A program made the position numbers and the translations under genes. Below, piece by piece: positions 39,220 through 48,117 of a stretch of DNA of 64,000 bases (position 1 is its first letter; each line of letters opens with the position of its first letter). The notes under the pieces are model-generated. The model saw only the letters and a program-made list of their open reading frames with translations. It ran no database searches and was not told the DNA's origin. This DNA comes from Alcaligenaceae bacterium SAGV5. GTDB taxonomy: Bacteria > Pseudomonadota > Gammaproteobacteria > Burkholderiales > Burkholderiaceae_B. Location: contig SPDP01000001.1 in assembly GCA_009360345.1 (NCBI GenBank), positions 372,001 to 436,000 of the forward strand. Direction: 5' to 3'.

Positions 39220-40176
39220 TCAGCCCTGCGGCAGCGAGAGCCCGTAGCCGCGCTCCAGGCGCGCCGAGATCTCCTCGCGGCTGATCTGGTGGTTCTGCGG
39301 GCCCCGGCAAGCGATCTTGATGGCCCCCATCAGGCTGGCCAGCTTGCAGCAGTCCTCCCAGCGCCATCCCAGCGTCAGCCCGTACAGCAGGCCGGCCCGA
39401 TAGGCATCGCCGCACCCCGTCGGATCGACCACGGCTTCCGCCTTGACGGGATCGATCCGGATCTCCTGGCCGCCGGTCAGCAGCGTCGAGCCTTTCTCGC
39501 CCCGGGTGACGATGGCGGCCTGCAAGCCGGCGGCGATGTCGGCCATGCTGCGGCCGGTACGCTGCTCGACCACATGGGCCTCGTAGTCATTGACCGTCAG
39601 CACCTGCGCGAGCGCCAGCATTTCCTCCAGGTCCTCGCCGCTGAACAGCGGCATGGCCTGGCCCAGGTCGAAGATGAAGGGGATGCCCTGCGCGTGCAGC
39701 CGCCGGGCATGCGCGAACATGCCGTCCTTGGCGTCGGGCGCGACGATGCCCCAGACGCCCGGCGCTCCGGTCAGGTCATTGGTGGCCGCCGCCGACATGG
39801 CCCCGGGGTGGAAGGCGGTGATCTGGTTGTCCGCCAGGTCTGTCGTGATGAAGCACTGCGCGGTGAAGGTCTCCGGCACGACCTTGACCCAGTCGACGTT
39901 GGTGCCCTGCTCGCGCATGCGGCGCAGATAGTCGCCCGCGTCCTCGCCCACGGTCGCCACCGGCACGGGCGTGCCGCCCAGCAGCCGCATGTTGTAGGCG
40001 ATATTTCCCGCGCAACCACCGTACTCCTTGCGCATGGAAGGCACGAGGAAGGAGACGCTGAGCGCGTGGACCTGCTCCGGCAGGATGTGCTCCTGGAACT
40101 TGCCTTCGAACACCATGATCGTATCGAACGCAACGGAGCCGCAGATGATGACGGGAGCGGTTTCGGGATAGGCCAT
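39220..40176 (-). CDS. PfkB-family carbohydrate/nucleoside kinase
   Basis: The 318-residue protein has GGCAGNIAYNMRLLGG near residue 55 and the catalytic DPTGCGDAYRAGLLYGL near 248, whose aspartate is the phosphoryl-transfer base. Overall similarity is to adenosine kinase and related ribokinases. The ATG at 40176 is chosen; GTG at 40185 would instead overlap the stop of the DUF3426 gene (GTGA). It is the last gene of the aroQ-accBC-prmA-DUF3426 direction before the lipoprotein. The substrate is not settled; a nucleoside is plausible. Confidence 0.88.
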   Translation of the reverse strand: MAYPETAPVIICGSVAFDTIMVFEGKFQEHILPEQVHALSVSFLVPSMRKEYGGCAGNIAYNMRLLGGTPVPVATVGEDAGDYLRRMREQGTNVDWVKVVPETFTAQCFITTDLADNQITAFHPGAMSAAATNDLTGAPGVWGIVAPDAKDGMFAHARRLHAQGIPFIFDLGQAMPLFSGEDLEEMLALAQVLTVNDYEAHVVEQRTGRSMADIAAGLQAAIVTRGEKGSTLLTGGQEIRIDPVKAEAVVDPTGCGDAYRAGLLYGLTLGWRWEDCCKLASLMGAIKIACRGPQNHQISREEISARLERGYGLSLPQG

Positions 40177-40181
40177 GGCGG

Positions 40182-41357
40182 TCACGGATAGAAGATGGCG
40201 ACGCGGTAGCCGGTGGCGTGGGCGTCGATGGTTTCGATGGGAATCCGCAGGACCCGCTCTTCGAGCGGCCCCAGCGGCTGGGCGAAATCGCGGGGCGACA
40301 GATAAACCGACGGCAGCAGCACCCGGCGGGCGGCCACGGTGTCGGACAAGTCCATCAGCGACAGCTCGATGGCGGGCCAGGACTGCGGGAACGCCGCGCG
40401 GTTGCGCAACACCATCCGCAGCGCCAGCTGGCGCGTCGGCAGGACGACCTCGGAAGACTCACCCGGCGCCGGTTCGGGCTCATCGGCGATGGGCGGCGCG
40501 AATCCCGGCGACTCGGGCGACCAGGGCTCGACCGACGATGATTCGATCACCAGCAGTTCGGGCGCCCGGGGATAGCCCACGGTGCACTGCAGCCGCTGGC
40601 ACAGTTGCTCCATGACGGGACGCAACGCGGGCACGCGGGTCGCGATCTCGGCCCGGAAGATCCAGGCCGCCTGCGCCAGCAGGATCAGCAGCGCGACCAG
40701 CGCGGCCAGCCCCCACAGCCACTGGGCGCGCCGCCAGCGCCGCCGGGTCTCGCCATCGAGGAAACCCGGCGCCGCTTCCACGCTCGCCCCCTGCGCGCGG
40801 ACACGCGACTCGCCCACGATGGAAACGTCCGCCGCGGGCGCAATACCCGCATCCGGCCCGCCATCGGCCTCGCCCGGCAGGCCGACCGGCTCGGGGCGAC
40901 GGGACCGCAGGACGGAAGGCAGATCCTGGCCGGGCAAGGATTCGGCGAAAACCGCCGGCGCCGTTTCACCCGCCATCGACGCGCCGGCTCCAGGCGGCGC
41001 GTCGATGGCAGGCATGTCGCGGGAGGCAGATTCGCTGTCGGTAACGACCGGCGGGGAAGGCGGCGTGGACGCCAATGCCGGCGCCAGGTCCTCGTCGTCC
41101 TGCACGGTCGCGGCCAGGCCTTCTCCCCGCCGGCGCAGCACATGGGGTTCGGCGGCGGGCGCCTCGGGCATCGCTGCCGGTCCCGCGGCCACCGGACGCG
41201 GCGAACCTCCGGCCGGATCCAGCTCGATCAGGCTCTGGCTGCTATCGAAGACTTCGTTGCAAACCCCGCACCGCACCCAGCCGCCGCGCAGCTTGATCTG
41301 GTCGGGAGCGACCCGGAACGCCGTGGCGCATTGGGGGCAGCGGGTAGCGAGAACCAT
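40182..41357 (-). CDS. Zinc-ribbon and DUF3426 domain membrane protein
   Basis: The 391-residue protein opens with an MJ0042-type zinc ribbon (RCPQCATAFRVAPDQIKLRGGWVRCGVCNEVFD, residues 6-38), then a long Pro/Ala/acidic region, one membrane helix near residues 215-238 (LWGLAALVALLILLAQAAWIF), and a C-terminal DUF3426 domain. The gene is always linked to prmA and accC in these bacteria, which is the case here with a 12-bp gap. Function is not established; the ribbon may bind nucleic acid or metal in the cytosol while DUF3426 is periplasmic. Confidence 0.88.
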   Translation of the reverse strand: MVLATRCPQCATAFRVAPDQIKLRGGWVRCGVCNEVFDSSQSLIELDPAGGSPRPVAAGPAAMPEAPAAEPHVLRRRGEGLAATVQDDEDLAPALASTPPSPPVVTDSESASRDMPAIDAPPGAGASMAGETAPAVFAESLPGQDLPSVLRSRRPEPVGLPGEADGGPDAGIAPAADVSIVGESRVRAQGASVEAAPGFLDGETRRRWRRAQWLWGLAALVALLILLAQAAWIFRAEIATRVPALRPVMEQLCQRLQCTVGYPRAPELLVIESSSVEPWSPESPGFAPPIADEPEPAPGESSEVVLPTRQLALRMVLRNRAAFPQSWPAIELSLMDLSDTVAARRVLLPSVYLSPRDFAQPLGPLEERVLRIPIETIDAHATGYRVAIFYP

Positions 41358-41369
41358 GCCGGATGCCCG

Positions 41370-42263
41370 TCAGGCGGGGCGCTGCCCGTGCAGGCAGACC
41401 CAGCCATCCAGCGCGCGCCACACCTTCATGGCGATCCAGGGCGCATAGGCCTGCGCAACCTCGTCGGCCTGCCGCTCGAGCACGCCGGACAGGATCAGGT
41501 CGCCGCCGGGCAGTACCCGGTCGCACAGCATGGGCGCGAGCACCTTGAGCGGATTGGACAGGATGTTGGCGACCACCACGTCGGCGCGCCAGCCCTGGCG
41601 CACGTCGGGCAGGCCGGCCAGTACCTCGACCGCGTTGGCCGCCGCATTGGCCTGGGCCGACTGGACCGCCTGCGGGTCGATGTCGATGCCCACGGTCTCG
41701 CCGGCGCCGAGCTTGCGCGCGGCGATCGCCAGGATGCCCGAACCGCAGCCGTAGTCCAGCACGCTGCTGCCGGCGCGCAGATTGCCCGCCAGCCAGGCCA
41801 GGCACAGGTGCGTGGTGGGATGGCTGCCGGTACCGAAGGCCAGGCCCGGATCCAGGCGCAGGGAGATGGTGCCCGGCCGGTCCGGCACTTCGTGCCAGGT
41901 CGGCACGATCCAGATGCGGGCGTCGACCTCGATCGGCTCGAACTGCGACTGGGTCAGGCGGACCCAGTCGGCATCCGGCACCTCGCGCAACTGCCAGGCG
42001 GGCGGATCGTCGATCCCGCAGGCCGCGCAGGCCACCGCCAGCAACTGGGCGGGATCCTCGCCATCGGGCAGCAGCGCCACGACGCGGTTGCGCGACCATG
42101 CCTGGGTTTCCGGCTCGAGGCCGGGCTCGCCGAACAAGGGCTGCTCGGCGTCGGTGCCGAAGTCGGCATCCTCGACCGACACCGACAACACGCCGGCTTC
42201 CAGCAGCGCGTCGGACAGCGGCTCGGCCAGTTGCTCGGGGCAATCGAACACCAGTTCGCGCAT
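41370..42263 (-). CDS. prmA: Ribosomal protein L11 methyltransferase
   Basis: The 297-residue class I methyltransferase trimethylates ribosomal protein L11. The N-terminal L11-recognition domain begins [11 protein letters not shown] and continues [11 protein letters not shown]. The SAM-binding site is [20 protein letters not shown] near residue 165, and the NILSNPL catalytic region near 230 matches NxL/Ixxx[13 protein letters not shown] precedes them. It is 16 bp from accC. Confidence 0.95.
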   Translation of the reverse strand: MRELVFDCPEQLAEPLSDALLEAGVLSVSVEDADFGTDAEQPLFGEPGLEPETQAWSRNRVVALLPDGEDPAQLLAVACAACGIDDPPAWQLREVPDADWVRLTQSQFEPIEVDARIWIVPTWHEVPDRPGTISLRLDPGLAFGTGSHPTTHLCLAWLAGNLRAGSSVLDYGCGSGILAIAARKLGAGETVGIDIDPQAVQSAQANAAANAVEVLAGLPDVRQGWRADVVVANILSNPLKVLAPMLCDRVLPGGDLILSGVLERQADEVAQAYAPWIAMKVWRALDGWVCLHGQRPA

Positions 42264-42279
42264 GACGGACTCGCTACCT

Positions 42280-43629
42280 TCAGTCCGGACGCTGGGACAG
42301 GCGATGCTCCAGATAATGGATGTTGGTTCCGCCTTCGATGAAGCGGGCATCCTGGAGCAGTTCGCGGTGCAGCGCGATGTTGGTCGAAATGCCGTCGACC
42401 GCCATTTCCGACAGGGCGATGCGCATGCGCGCCAGCGCCTGGTCGCGCGTATCGCCATAGGCGATGACCTTGGCGATCATCGAGTCGTAGTTGGGCGGCA
42501 CGAAGTAGCCGTTGTAGACATGCGAGTCGACACGGATGCCAGGGCCCCCGGGAACATGCCAGTTGGTGATGCGGCCCGGGCTGGGCGTGAAGCGGAACGG
42601 ATCCTCGGCATTGATGCGGCACTCGATGGCGTGGCCGCGGAACACGACGTCGCGCTGGCGAAGCCGCAGCTTCTCGCCTGCGGCGATGCGGATCTGCTCC
42701 TGCACCAGGTCCACACCCGTGATCGCCTCGGTGACCGGGTGCTCGACCTGGATGCGGGTGTTCATTTCGATGAAATAGAACTCGTTGTTCTCGTACAGGA
42801 ACTCGAACGTCCCGGCGCCGCGATAGCCGATCTTGCGGCAGGCGTCGGCGCAGCGATCGCCGATACGGTCGATCAGCCGGCGCGGGATGTGCGGCGCCGG
42901 CGCTTCCTCGATGATCTTCTGGTGGCGGCGCTGCATCGAGCAATCGCGCTCGCCCAGCCAGATCGCGCCGCGCTGGCCGTCGGCCAGGATCTGGATCTCG
43001 ACGTGGCGGGGGTTCTCGAGGAACTTCTCCATGTACACGTCGGGATTGTTGAAGGCGGCCGCGGCTTCGGACCGCGTCATGGTCACGGCGTTGAGCAGCG
43101 CGGCCTCGGTGTGGACCACGCGCATGCCGCGTCCACCACCGCCGCCGGCGGCCTTGATGATGACCGGATAGCCGACCTTGCGGGCGATCTGGATGATTTC
43201 CTTCGGATCCTCGGGCAGCGCGCCGTCGGAACCGGGCACCACGGGAACGCCGGCCGCGATCATGGCCTGCTTGGCGCTGACCTTGTCGCCCATCATGCGG
43301 ATGGATTCTGGCCTGGGCCCGATGAACACGAAGCCGCTTTTCTCGACCCGCTCGGCGAAATCGGCATTCTCGGACAGGAAGCCGTAGCCCGGATGGATGG
43401 CCTCGGCATCGGTGACCTCGGCCGCCGAGATGATGGCCGGCATGTTCAGGTAGCTCTCGCGCGACGGCGCGGGCCCGATGCAGACCGACTCGTCGGCCAG
43501 CTTGACGTACTTCGCCTCGCGATCGGCCTCGGAGTGCACGACCACGCTCTTGATCCCCAGCTCGCGGCAGGCGCGCTGGATGCGCAGGGCGATTTCCCCG
43601 CGATTCGCGATCAGGATCTTTTCAAACAT
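42280..43629 (-). CDS. accC: Biotin carboxylase subunit of acetyl-CoA carboxylase
   Basis: The 449-residue ATP-grasp enzyme carboxylates biotin on AccB. It begins [17 protein letters not shown], has the glycine-rich ATP loop [13 protein letters not shown] near residue 162 and [13 protein letters not shown] near 288, typical of the bicarbonate/ATP site. Length matches AccC. The ATG at 43629 has AGGA nine bases upstream. accB lies 168 bp upstream and prmA 16 bp downstream. Confidence 0.97.
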   Translation of the reverse strand: MFEKILIANRGEIALRIQRACRELGIKSVVVHSEADREAKYVKLADESVCIGPAPSRESYLNMPAIISAAEVTDAEAIHPGYGFLSENADFAERVEKSGFVFIGPRPESIRMMGDKVSAKQAMIAAGVPVVPGSDGALPEDPKEIIQIARKVGYPVIIKAAGGGGGRGMRVVHTEAALLNAVTMTRSEAAAAFNNPDVYMEKFLENPRHVEIQILADGQRGAIWLGERDCSMQRRHQKIIEEAPAPHIPRRLIDRIGDRCADACRKIGYRGAGTFEFLYENNEFYFIEMNTRIQVEHPVTEAITGVDLVQEQIRIAAGEKLRLRQRDVVFRGHAIECRINAEDPFRFTPSPGRITNWHVPGGPGIRVDSHVYNGYFVPPNYDSMIAKVIAYGDTRDQALARMRIALSEMAVDGISTNIALHRELLQDARFIEGGTNIHYLEHRLSQRPD

Positions 43630-43797
43630 GAACGAATGTCCTGAAAAAGTCGGACGGCTGGCCGAGGCGGCGTCCTCCGGTGGCGCCGCGGCGGACGGTG
43701 CCTTGCCGGGACTGGCGCGCCGGTCCCGGCGCCCGACTGATAACACGGTGTGAAGCGCATCAACGGGCAAGGTGTCGATGCGCATGGTGTCGACCGG

Positions 43798-44256
43798 TCA
43801 GCCGATCACGAACAGGGGTTGGCCGTATTCGACCGGCTGGCCGTTCTCGACCAGGATTTCCTTGATGGTGCCGGCCTTGTCGGCCTCGATCTCGTTGAGC
43901 AGCTTCATGGCCTCGATGATGCACAGGGGATCGCCTTCCTTGACCGCCTGGCCGACGTCCACGAACGCCGAGGCGCCGGGGTTGGGCGCACGGTAGAAGG
44001 TGCCCACCATGGGCGACTTGACGACATGGCCCTGGGCCACGACGGGCGCGGGAGCAGGGGCGGCTTCGGCGGCCGGGGCCGGGGCGGCTGCCTGCGGCAT
44101 GACCTGGTAGGCCTGGACCCCCGGCGAGGCGGTGAACTGCCCGCCTTGCGCGAACTTGACGATACGCACCTTGCCTTCGCCCTCGGTGATCTCCAGCTCG
44201 GCGATGCCGGACTCGGCAACCAGGTCGATCAAGGTTTTCAGTTTTCTAAGATCCAT
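43798..44256 (-). CDS. accB: Biotin carboxyl carrier protein of acetyl-CoA carboxylase
   Basis: The 152-residue protein has an N-terminal dimerisation helix ([23 protein letters not shown]), an Ala/Pro linker at about residues 50-75 and a C-terminal biotinyl domain with the target lysine in [13 protein letters not shown] near residue 117. It shuttles carboxybiotin between AccC and AccAD for malonyl-CoA synthesis. It follows aroQ by 21 bp and precedes accC. Confidence 0.97.
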   Translation of the reverse strand: MDLRKLKTLIDLVAESGIAELEITEGEGKVRIVKFAQGGQFTASPGVQAYQVMPQAAAPAPAAEAAPAPAPVVAQGHVVKSPMVGTFYRAPNPGASAFVDVGQAVKEGDPLCIIEAMKLLNEIEADKAGTIKEILVENGQPVEYGQPLFVIG

Positions 44257-44277
44257 GGGGCTTCCCCGTAATTTTCT

Positions 44278-44712
44278 TCAATGCGACAGCGCGTAACGCA
44301 CGGCCGCTTCATAGCCATCGACGCCCAGCCCGGCGATCACGCCCACGGCCAGGTCGGAAAAATACGAACGGTGCCTGAAGGCTTCCCGCTTGTGCACGTT
44401 CGACAAATGGACTTCGATGAACGGCACCGCCACCGCCGCAAGCGCGTCCCGGACCGCCACGCTGGTGTGCGTGTAGGCCGCCGGATTGATCACGATGAAA
44501 TCGACACCCTCGCCCACGGCCGCCTGGATGCGGTCGACCAGCGCACCTTCATGGTTGCTCTGGAACGAGGCGAGCGATGCGCCGTGCTGCTGCGCCAGGG
44601 CCAGCAGCCGGGCATCGATGTCGGCCAAGGTCGTCGCACCATAGATACCGGGCTCGCGCGTGCCGAGCAGATTCAGATTCGGGCCGTGCAAAACCAGTAT
44701 GCGATGGGCCAT
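44278..44712 (-). CDS. aroQ: Type II 3-dehydroquinate dehydratase
   Basis: The 144-residue enzyme makes 3-dehydroshikimate. The signature [17 protein letters not shown] at residues 9-25 includes the catalytic tyrosine, followed by [13 protein letters not shown] near 49, the base-site [17 protein letters not shown] near 74 and [18 protein letters not shown] near 99. Length is typical of the dodecameric type II family. It is the first gene of aroQ-accB-accC-prmA here. Confidence 0.96.
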   Translation of the reverse strand: MAHRILVLHGPNLNLLGTREPGIYGATTLADIDARLLALAQQHGASLASFQSNHEGALVDRIQAAVGEGVDFIVINPAAYTHTSVAVRDALAAVAVPFIEVHLSNVHKREAFRHRSYFSDLAVGVIAGLGVDGYEAAVRYALSH

Positions 44713-44849
44713 ATGCCTGCGATGCGATACGGAAGGGCGCGATTTTTACGCAAAACACGCCATATTGTCTATCAATTGTAACGAATTCGGCGATTCTGCC
44801 TATGTCGGGAACATCCCGCCCCGGGGATGCCCAGGGGTCCGGACAGCAT

Positions 44850-45380
44850 TCAGGCAGGCTTGAGCACACCCCGCAGGGTATCGGGCTTGATCCGGCCGGA
44901 ATACTGATGGATAACTCCCCCTTTTTCGTCGATCACGACCGTATACGGCAAGCCGCCGCTGGCGTTGCCCAGCTCGCGCGCCAGTTCCGTACCGACATTC
45001 CCGGCGATCAGCAAAGGATAACCCACCGGGACTTTTTCGACGAATTTCCGCATGTTGGCCGCCGAATCGATGCCGATCCCGACAAACTGCGCCGTCTTGG
45101 CGAATTCCTGGTGCAGCATGTCCAGTTCCGGCATCTCGTCCACGCAAGGCGGGCACCAGGTCGCCCAGAAATTCACCACCAGACGCTGTCCTCGCCATTG
45201 CTGGAACGGATAGGAACGGCCGTCCAGCCCCTCCAGCGTCTGCGCGTACAGGATGTTCACCGCCCGGTCGGACGCGGTGCCCGGCGCCAGGCGCCACCAG
45301 GCCACGCCGCCGCCCAGCAGGGCCGCCGCCACGCCCGCGCCGCCGTACGCCAGCAGCCGGCGGCGAGAAGACCCGCTCAT
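44850..45380 (-). CDS. TlpA-family protein disulfide reductase
   Basis: The 176-residue protein has an N-terminal membrane anchor (LLAYGGAGVAAALLGGGVAWW, residues 9-29) and a periplasmic thioredoxin-like domain with FWATWCPPCVDEMPELD; the CPPC active site lies near residue 76. A cis-Pro region follows (VGYPLLIAG). TlpA-type proteins provide reducing power in the periplasm, often for cytochrome c maturation. Its ATG overlaps the upstream gene's stop by 4 bp. Confidence 0.92.
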   Translation of the reverse strand: MSGSSRRRLLAYGGAGVAAALLGGGVAWWRLAPGTASDRAVNILYAQTLEGLDGRSYPFQQWRGQRLVVNFWATWCPPCVDEMPELDMLHQEFAKTAQFVGIGIDSAANMRKFVEKVPVGYPLLIAGNVGTELARELGNASGGLPYTVVIDEKGGVIHQYSGRIKPDTLRGVLKPA

Positions 45381-45994
45381 GCCGTTTCTCCCTGCAGCCG
45401 CCCCTGGACATCCTCCAGCAGCCTGGCCACGGCCCGGGCGTCGCCGCGCTCGGCCCGGCCGTCCGGGCCCGGCTTCAAGGCCCCTCGCAGCGCCAGGCCA
45501 TCATAGATGCTCAGCATGACGCCTTCCTCCTGCCAGAGGAAATACAGGGCCTCGACCTTGCCGCGGCCACGGAAATCCGGGCGCTCGCCCACTTCGTATT
45601 TGATGCCATGATTGAGGAGGAATATCTCGACTTCCTTGGATGAGTCGGCAAAGCACTGCAGGGCGATATCGGAATGCTCGCCCGCGGTGCCGTTCCAGAC
45701 AGGACCGACCAGGTAGGGCTGGAATCGTTCCAGCAGGCCCATGACCGACAGCGCCACCCGCCGCAGCCTTGCCAGGCGCGCGGGCTGGGTATCCCCCATG
45801 AACAAGGCCTGATATTCGCGGACCTCGCTCTCTATCTCGTCATTGTCCGGCAGCACGTCGCCGCGGGGCAGGCTGCCCGCCCCCACCAGTTGCTTGACCG
45901 CCTTGCGCTTGGCCGAGCTGTAGTCCAGCCCGTCCTCGGCGATCATCCGGGCCGCGGCGGCGGCGATTTCCTGGCGCAAAGAAGAAAACGGCAT
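45377..45994 (-). CDS. Conserved protein of unknown function, upstream of tlpA
   Basis: The 205-residue soluble protein was not assigned to a family. It has an N-terminal helical part (AAAAARMIAEDGLDYSSAKRKAVKQLV) and a central region with VWNGTAGEHSDIALQCFADSSKEVEIFLLNHGIKYEVGE that recalls a nucleotidyltransferase-like core, but no catalytic GSTDLD motif is evident. It overlaps tlpA by ATGA and is divergent from mpl. In related genomes the same pair sits here, suggesting a conserved linked role in the envelope or peptidoglycan area. The assignment is weak. Confidence 0.6.
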   Translation of the reverse strand: MPFSSLRQEIAAAAARMIAEDGLDYSSAKRKAVKQLVGAGSLPRGDVLPDNDEIESEVREYQALFMGDTQPARLARLRRVALSVMGLLERFQPYLVGPVWNGTAGEHSDIALQCFADSSKEVEIFLLNHGIKYEVGERPDFRGRGKVEALYFLWQEEGVMLSIYDGLALRGALKPGPDGRAERGDARAVARLLEDVQGRLQGETA

Positions 45995-46101
45995 GATTGC
46001 TCCGAGGAGGTGACCTCGACATCATACTTCGTCCCCGCCCCGGACCGCGGCGGTCCGGCCCGGGCGTCTACAATCCATACCCCGACCGGAAGCAGGCAAC
46101 C

Positions 46102-47502
46102 ATGCATCTACACATACTCGGCATCTGCGGCACCTTCATGGGCGGCCTGGCGCTGATCGCGCGGGCGGCCGGGCACCGCGTCACCGGCTGCGACGCCGGT
46201 GTCTACCCGCCCATGAGCACCCAGCTCATGGAACAGGGCATCGAACTGATCGAAGGCTTCGACGCGGGCCAGACGGCGCTCAGGCCGGACCTGTTCGTGG
46301 TCGGCAACGTGGTCAGCCGCGGCAACCCGCTGATGGAAGCCATCCTGAACGAAGGGCTGCCCTACACGTCCGGGCCGCAGTGGCTGGGCGAGCACGTCCT
46401 GCCCGGCCACCACGTGCTGGCCGTGGCCGGCACGCACGGCAAGACGACGACGACCTCGATGCTGGCCTGGATCCTGGAGTCGGCCGGATTGCAGCCGTCC
46501 TTCCTGGTGGGCGGCGTGCCGCAGGACTTCGGCGTATCGGCGCGCCTGCAGCCGGGCCGGGGCGCCGCGCGGCCGGTGTTCGCGATCGAGGCCGACGAGT
46601 ACGACACCGCCTTCTTCGACAAGCGGTCCAAGTTCGTCCACTACCGGCCCCGGACCGCCATCCTTAACAACCTGGAATACGATCACGCCGACATCTTCCC
46701 GGATCTGGCCGCGATCGAAACACAATTCCACCACCTGGTACGGACCATCCCCGGCCAGGGCCGGGTCGTCGCGCCCACCCGCACGCCCGCCATCGAGCGG
46801 GTGCTGGCCCGCGGATGCTGGTCGGAAACCGTCACCTTCGGCGTCGACGGCGACTGGCGGGCGGGCCCCGACGACGCGGCGGGCACCTTCGAGGTCATCC
46901 ACCGGGGGGCATCCGCGGGCCGCGTCGCCTGGACGCTGAGCGGCGAGCACAACCGGATGAATGCCCTGGCGGCCATCGCGGCGGCCGGGCACGTGGGCGT
47001 CGCCCCGGCCGACGCCGTGGCGGCCCTGAGCCGTTTCGCGGGAGTCAAGCGCCGCATGGAACTGCGCGGCACCGTGGACGGCGTGCGGATCTACGACGAC
47101 TTTGCCCACCACCCTACCGCCATCGCCACGACCCTGGCCGGCTTGCGCGCCCGGGTCGCCGGCGAGCGCATCCTGGCCGTGCTGGAGCCACGCTCGAACA
47201 CCATGAAGCTGGGCGCCATGAAGGCCCTGCTTCCCGACTCGCTGCGCGACGCCGACCTGGTGTTCTGCTTCGGCGCCCAGGACGGCAAGCATGCGCTGGG
47301 CTGGGACCCGGCCGAGGCCCTGGCGCCCCTGGGCGGCCGGGCCAGCGGCTGGGCGGACCTGCCGGCCATGGTCGCGGCCATCGCCGCCGCCGCGCGCCCC
47401 GGCGACCACGTCGTGGTCATGAGCAACGGCGGCTTCGGCGGCGTGCACGACAAGCTGCTGCAGGCGCTGCGCGAGCGCGCCCCCGCCGGGACCGCCCGAT
47501 GA
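46102..47502 (+). CDS. mpl: UDP-N-acetylmuramate:L-alanyl-gamma-D-glutamyl-meso-diaminopimelate ligase
   Basis: The 466-residue Mur ligase recycles murein tripeptide. It begins MHLHILGICGTFMGGLALIARAAGH, and the ATP loop is AVAGTHGKTTTTSM near residue 111; EADEYDTAFFDKRSKFVHY near 163 is the Mpl-type substrate segment, and YDDFAHHPTAIATTL near 332 the Mur-ligase C-terminal motif. The ATG at 46102 is the family start; a frame open earlier is not family-like. Its stop overlaps the esterase start by 4 bp. Confidence 0.95.
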   Translation: MHLHILGICGTFMGGLALIARAAGHRVTGCDAGVYPPMSTQLMEQGIELIEGFDAGQTALRPDLFVVGNVVSRGNPLMEAILNEGLPYTSGPQWLGEHVLPGHHVLAVAGTHGKTTTTSMLAWILESAGLQPSFLVGGVPQDFGVSARLQPGRGAARPVFAIEADEYDTAFFDKRSKFVHYRPRTAILNNLEYDHADIFPDLAAIETQFHHLVRTIPGQGRVVAPTRTPAIERVLARGCWSETVTFGVDGDWRAGPDDAAGTFEVIHRGASAGRVAWTLSGEHNRMNALAAIAAAGHVGVAPADAVAALSRFAGVKRRMELRGTVDGVRIYDDFAHHPTAIATTLAGLRARVAGERILAVLEPRSNTMKLGAMKALLPDSLRDADLVFCFGAQDGKHALGWDPAEALAPLGGRASGWADLPAMVAAIAAAARPGDHVVVMSNGGFGGVHDKLLQALRERAPAGTAR

Positions 47503-48110
47503 TCCTCTACCTGCACGGATTCCGCTCTTCGCCCGCCTCGACCAAGGCGCGGCTCCTGGCCCAGGCCATGGCCGAACGCGGGCGCCGGCGCGAATGGGCC
47601 TGCCCGCAGTTGCCGGCCAGTCCCCGCGAAGCCATGGAACTGGCCGAACCGCTGGCGCGCGACATGCAGCGGCATGCCCGGGCGAACGGGCAGGCGTTGA
47701 CGCTGATCGGCTCCTCGCTGGGCGGCTACTATGCCACCTGGCTGGCCGAGCAGCTGGGCTGCCGCGCGGCATTGCTCAATCCTGCCGTGCACGCGCCGCG
47801 CGACCTGGCCACGCAGGTGGGCGAACACCAGTCCTACCACGACGGCCAGCCCTTCCTTTTCACCGCCGGCCACGTGGACGAACTGCGCGCCTACGCCGTC
47901 GCACGCATCACCCGTCCCAGCCGCTACTATCTATTAGCGGCCACCGGCGACGAAGTGCTGGACTGGCGTGAAATGCGCGACCACTACGCGGGCGCGCGGC
48001 AGCACATCATCGACGGCGGCGACCACGGCATCTCCGACTTCGAGCTTTACCTGCCCGGCGTCCTGGCCTTCGCCGACGCCGCGGCAGACGACGAATCTAT
48101 CCCTGGGTAA
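47499..48110 (+). CDS. YqiA-like alpha/beta hydrolase (esterase)
   Basis: The 203-residue protein begins MILYLHGFRSSPASTKA and has the nucleophile elbow IGSSLGGYYATWLAEQLG with catalytic serine near residue 76; ATGDEVLDW gives an aspartate and GGDHGISDF the histidine. These match the YqiA/YcfP esterase family. It overlaps mpl (ATGA), suggesting translational coupling. The natural substrate is unknown. Confidence 0.9.
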   Translation: MILYLHGFRSSPASTKARLLAQAMAERGRRREWACPQLPASPREAMELAEPLARDMQRHARANGQALTLIGSSLGGYYATWLAEQLGCRAALLNPAVHAPRDLATQVGEHQSYHDGQPFLFTAGHVDELRAYAVARITRPSRYYLLAATGDEVLDWREMRDHYAGARQHIIDGGDHGISDFELYLPGVLAFADAAADDESIPG

Positions 48111-48117
48111 ACACACG

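Noticed and set aside
45377..45994. Nucleotidyltransferase assignment for the protein upstream of tlpA
   Set aside because: The resemblance rests on a short stretch and no catalytic motif is evident, so it is left as unknown.
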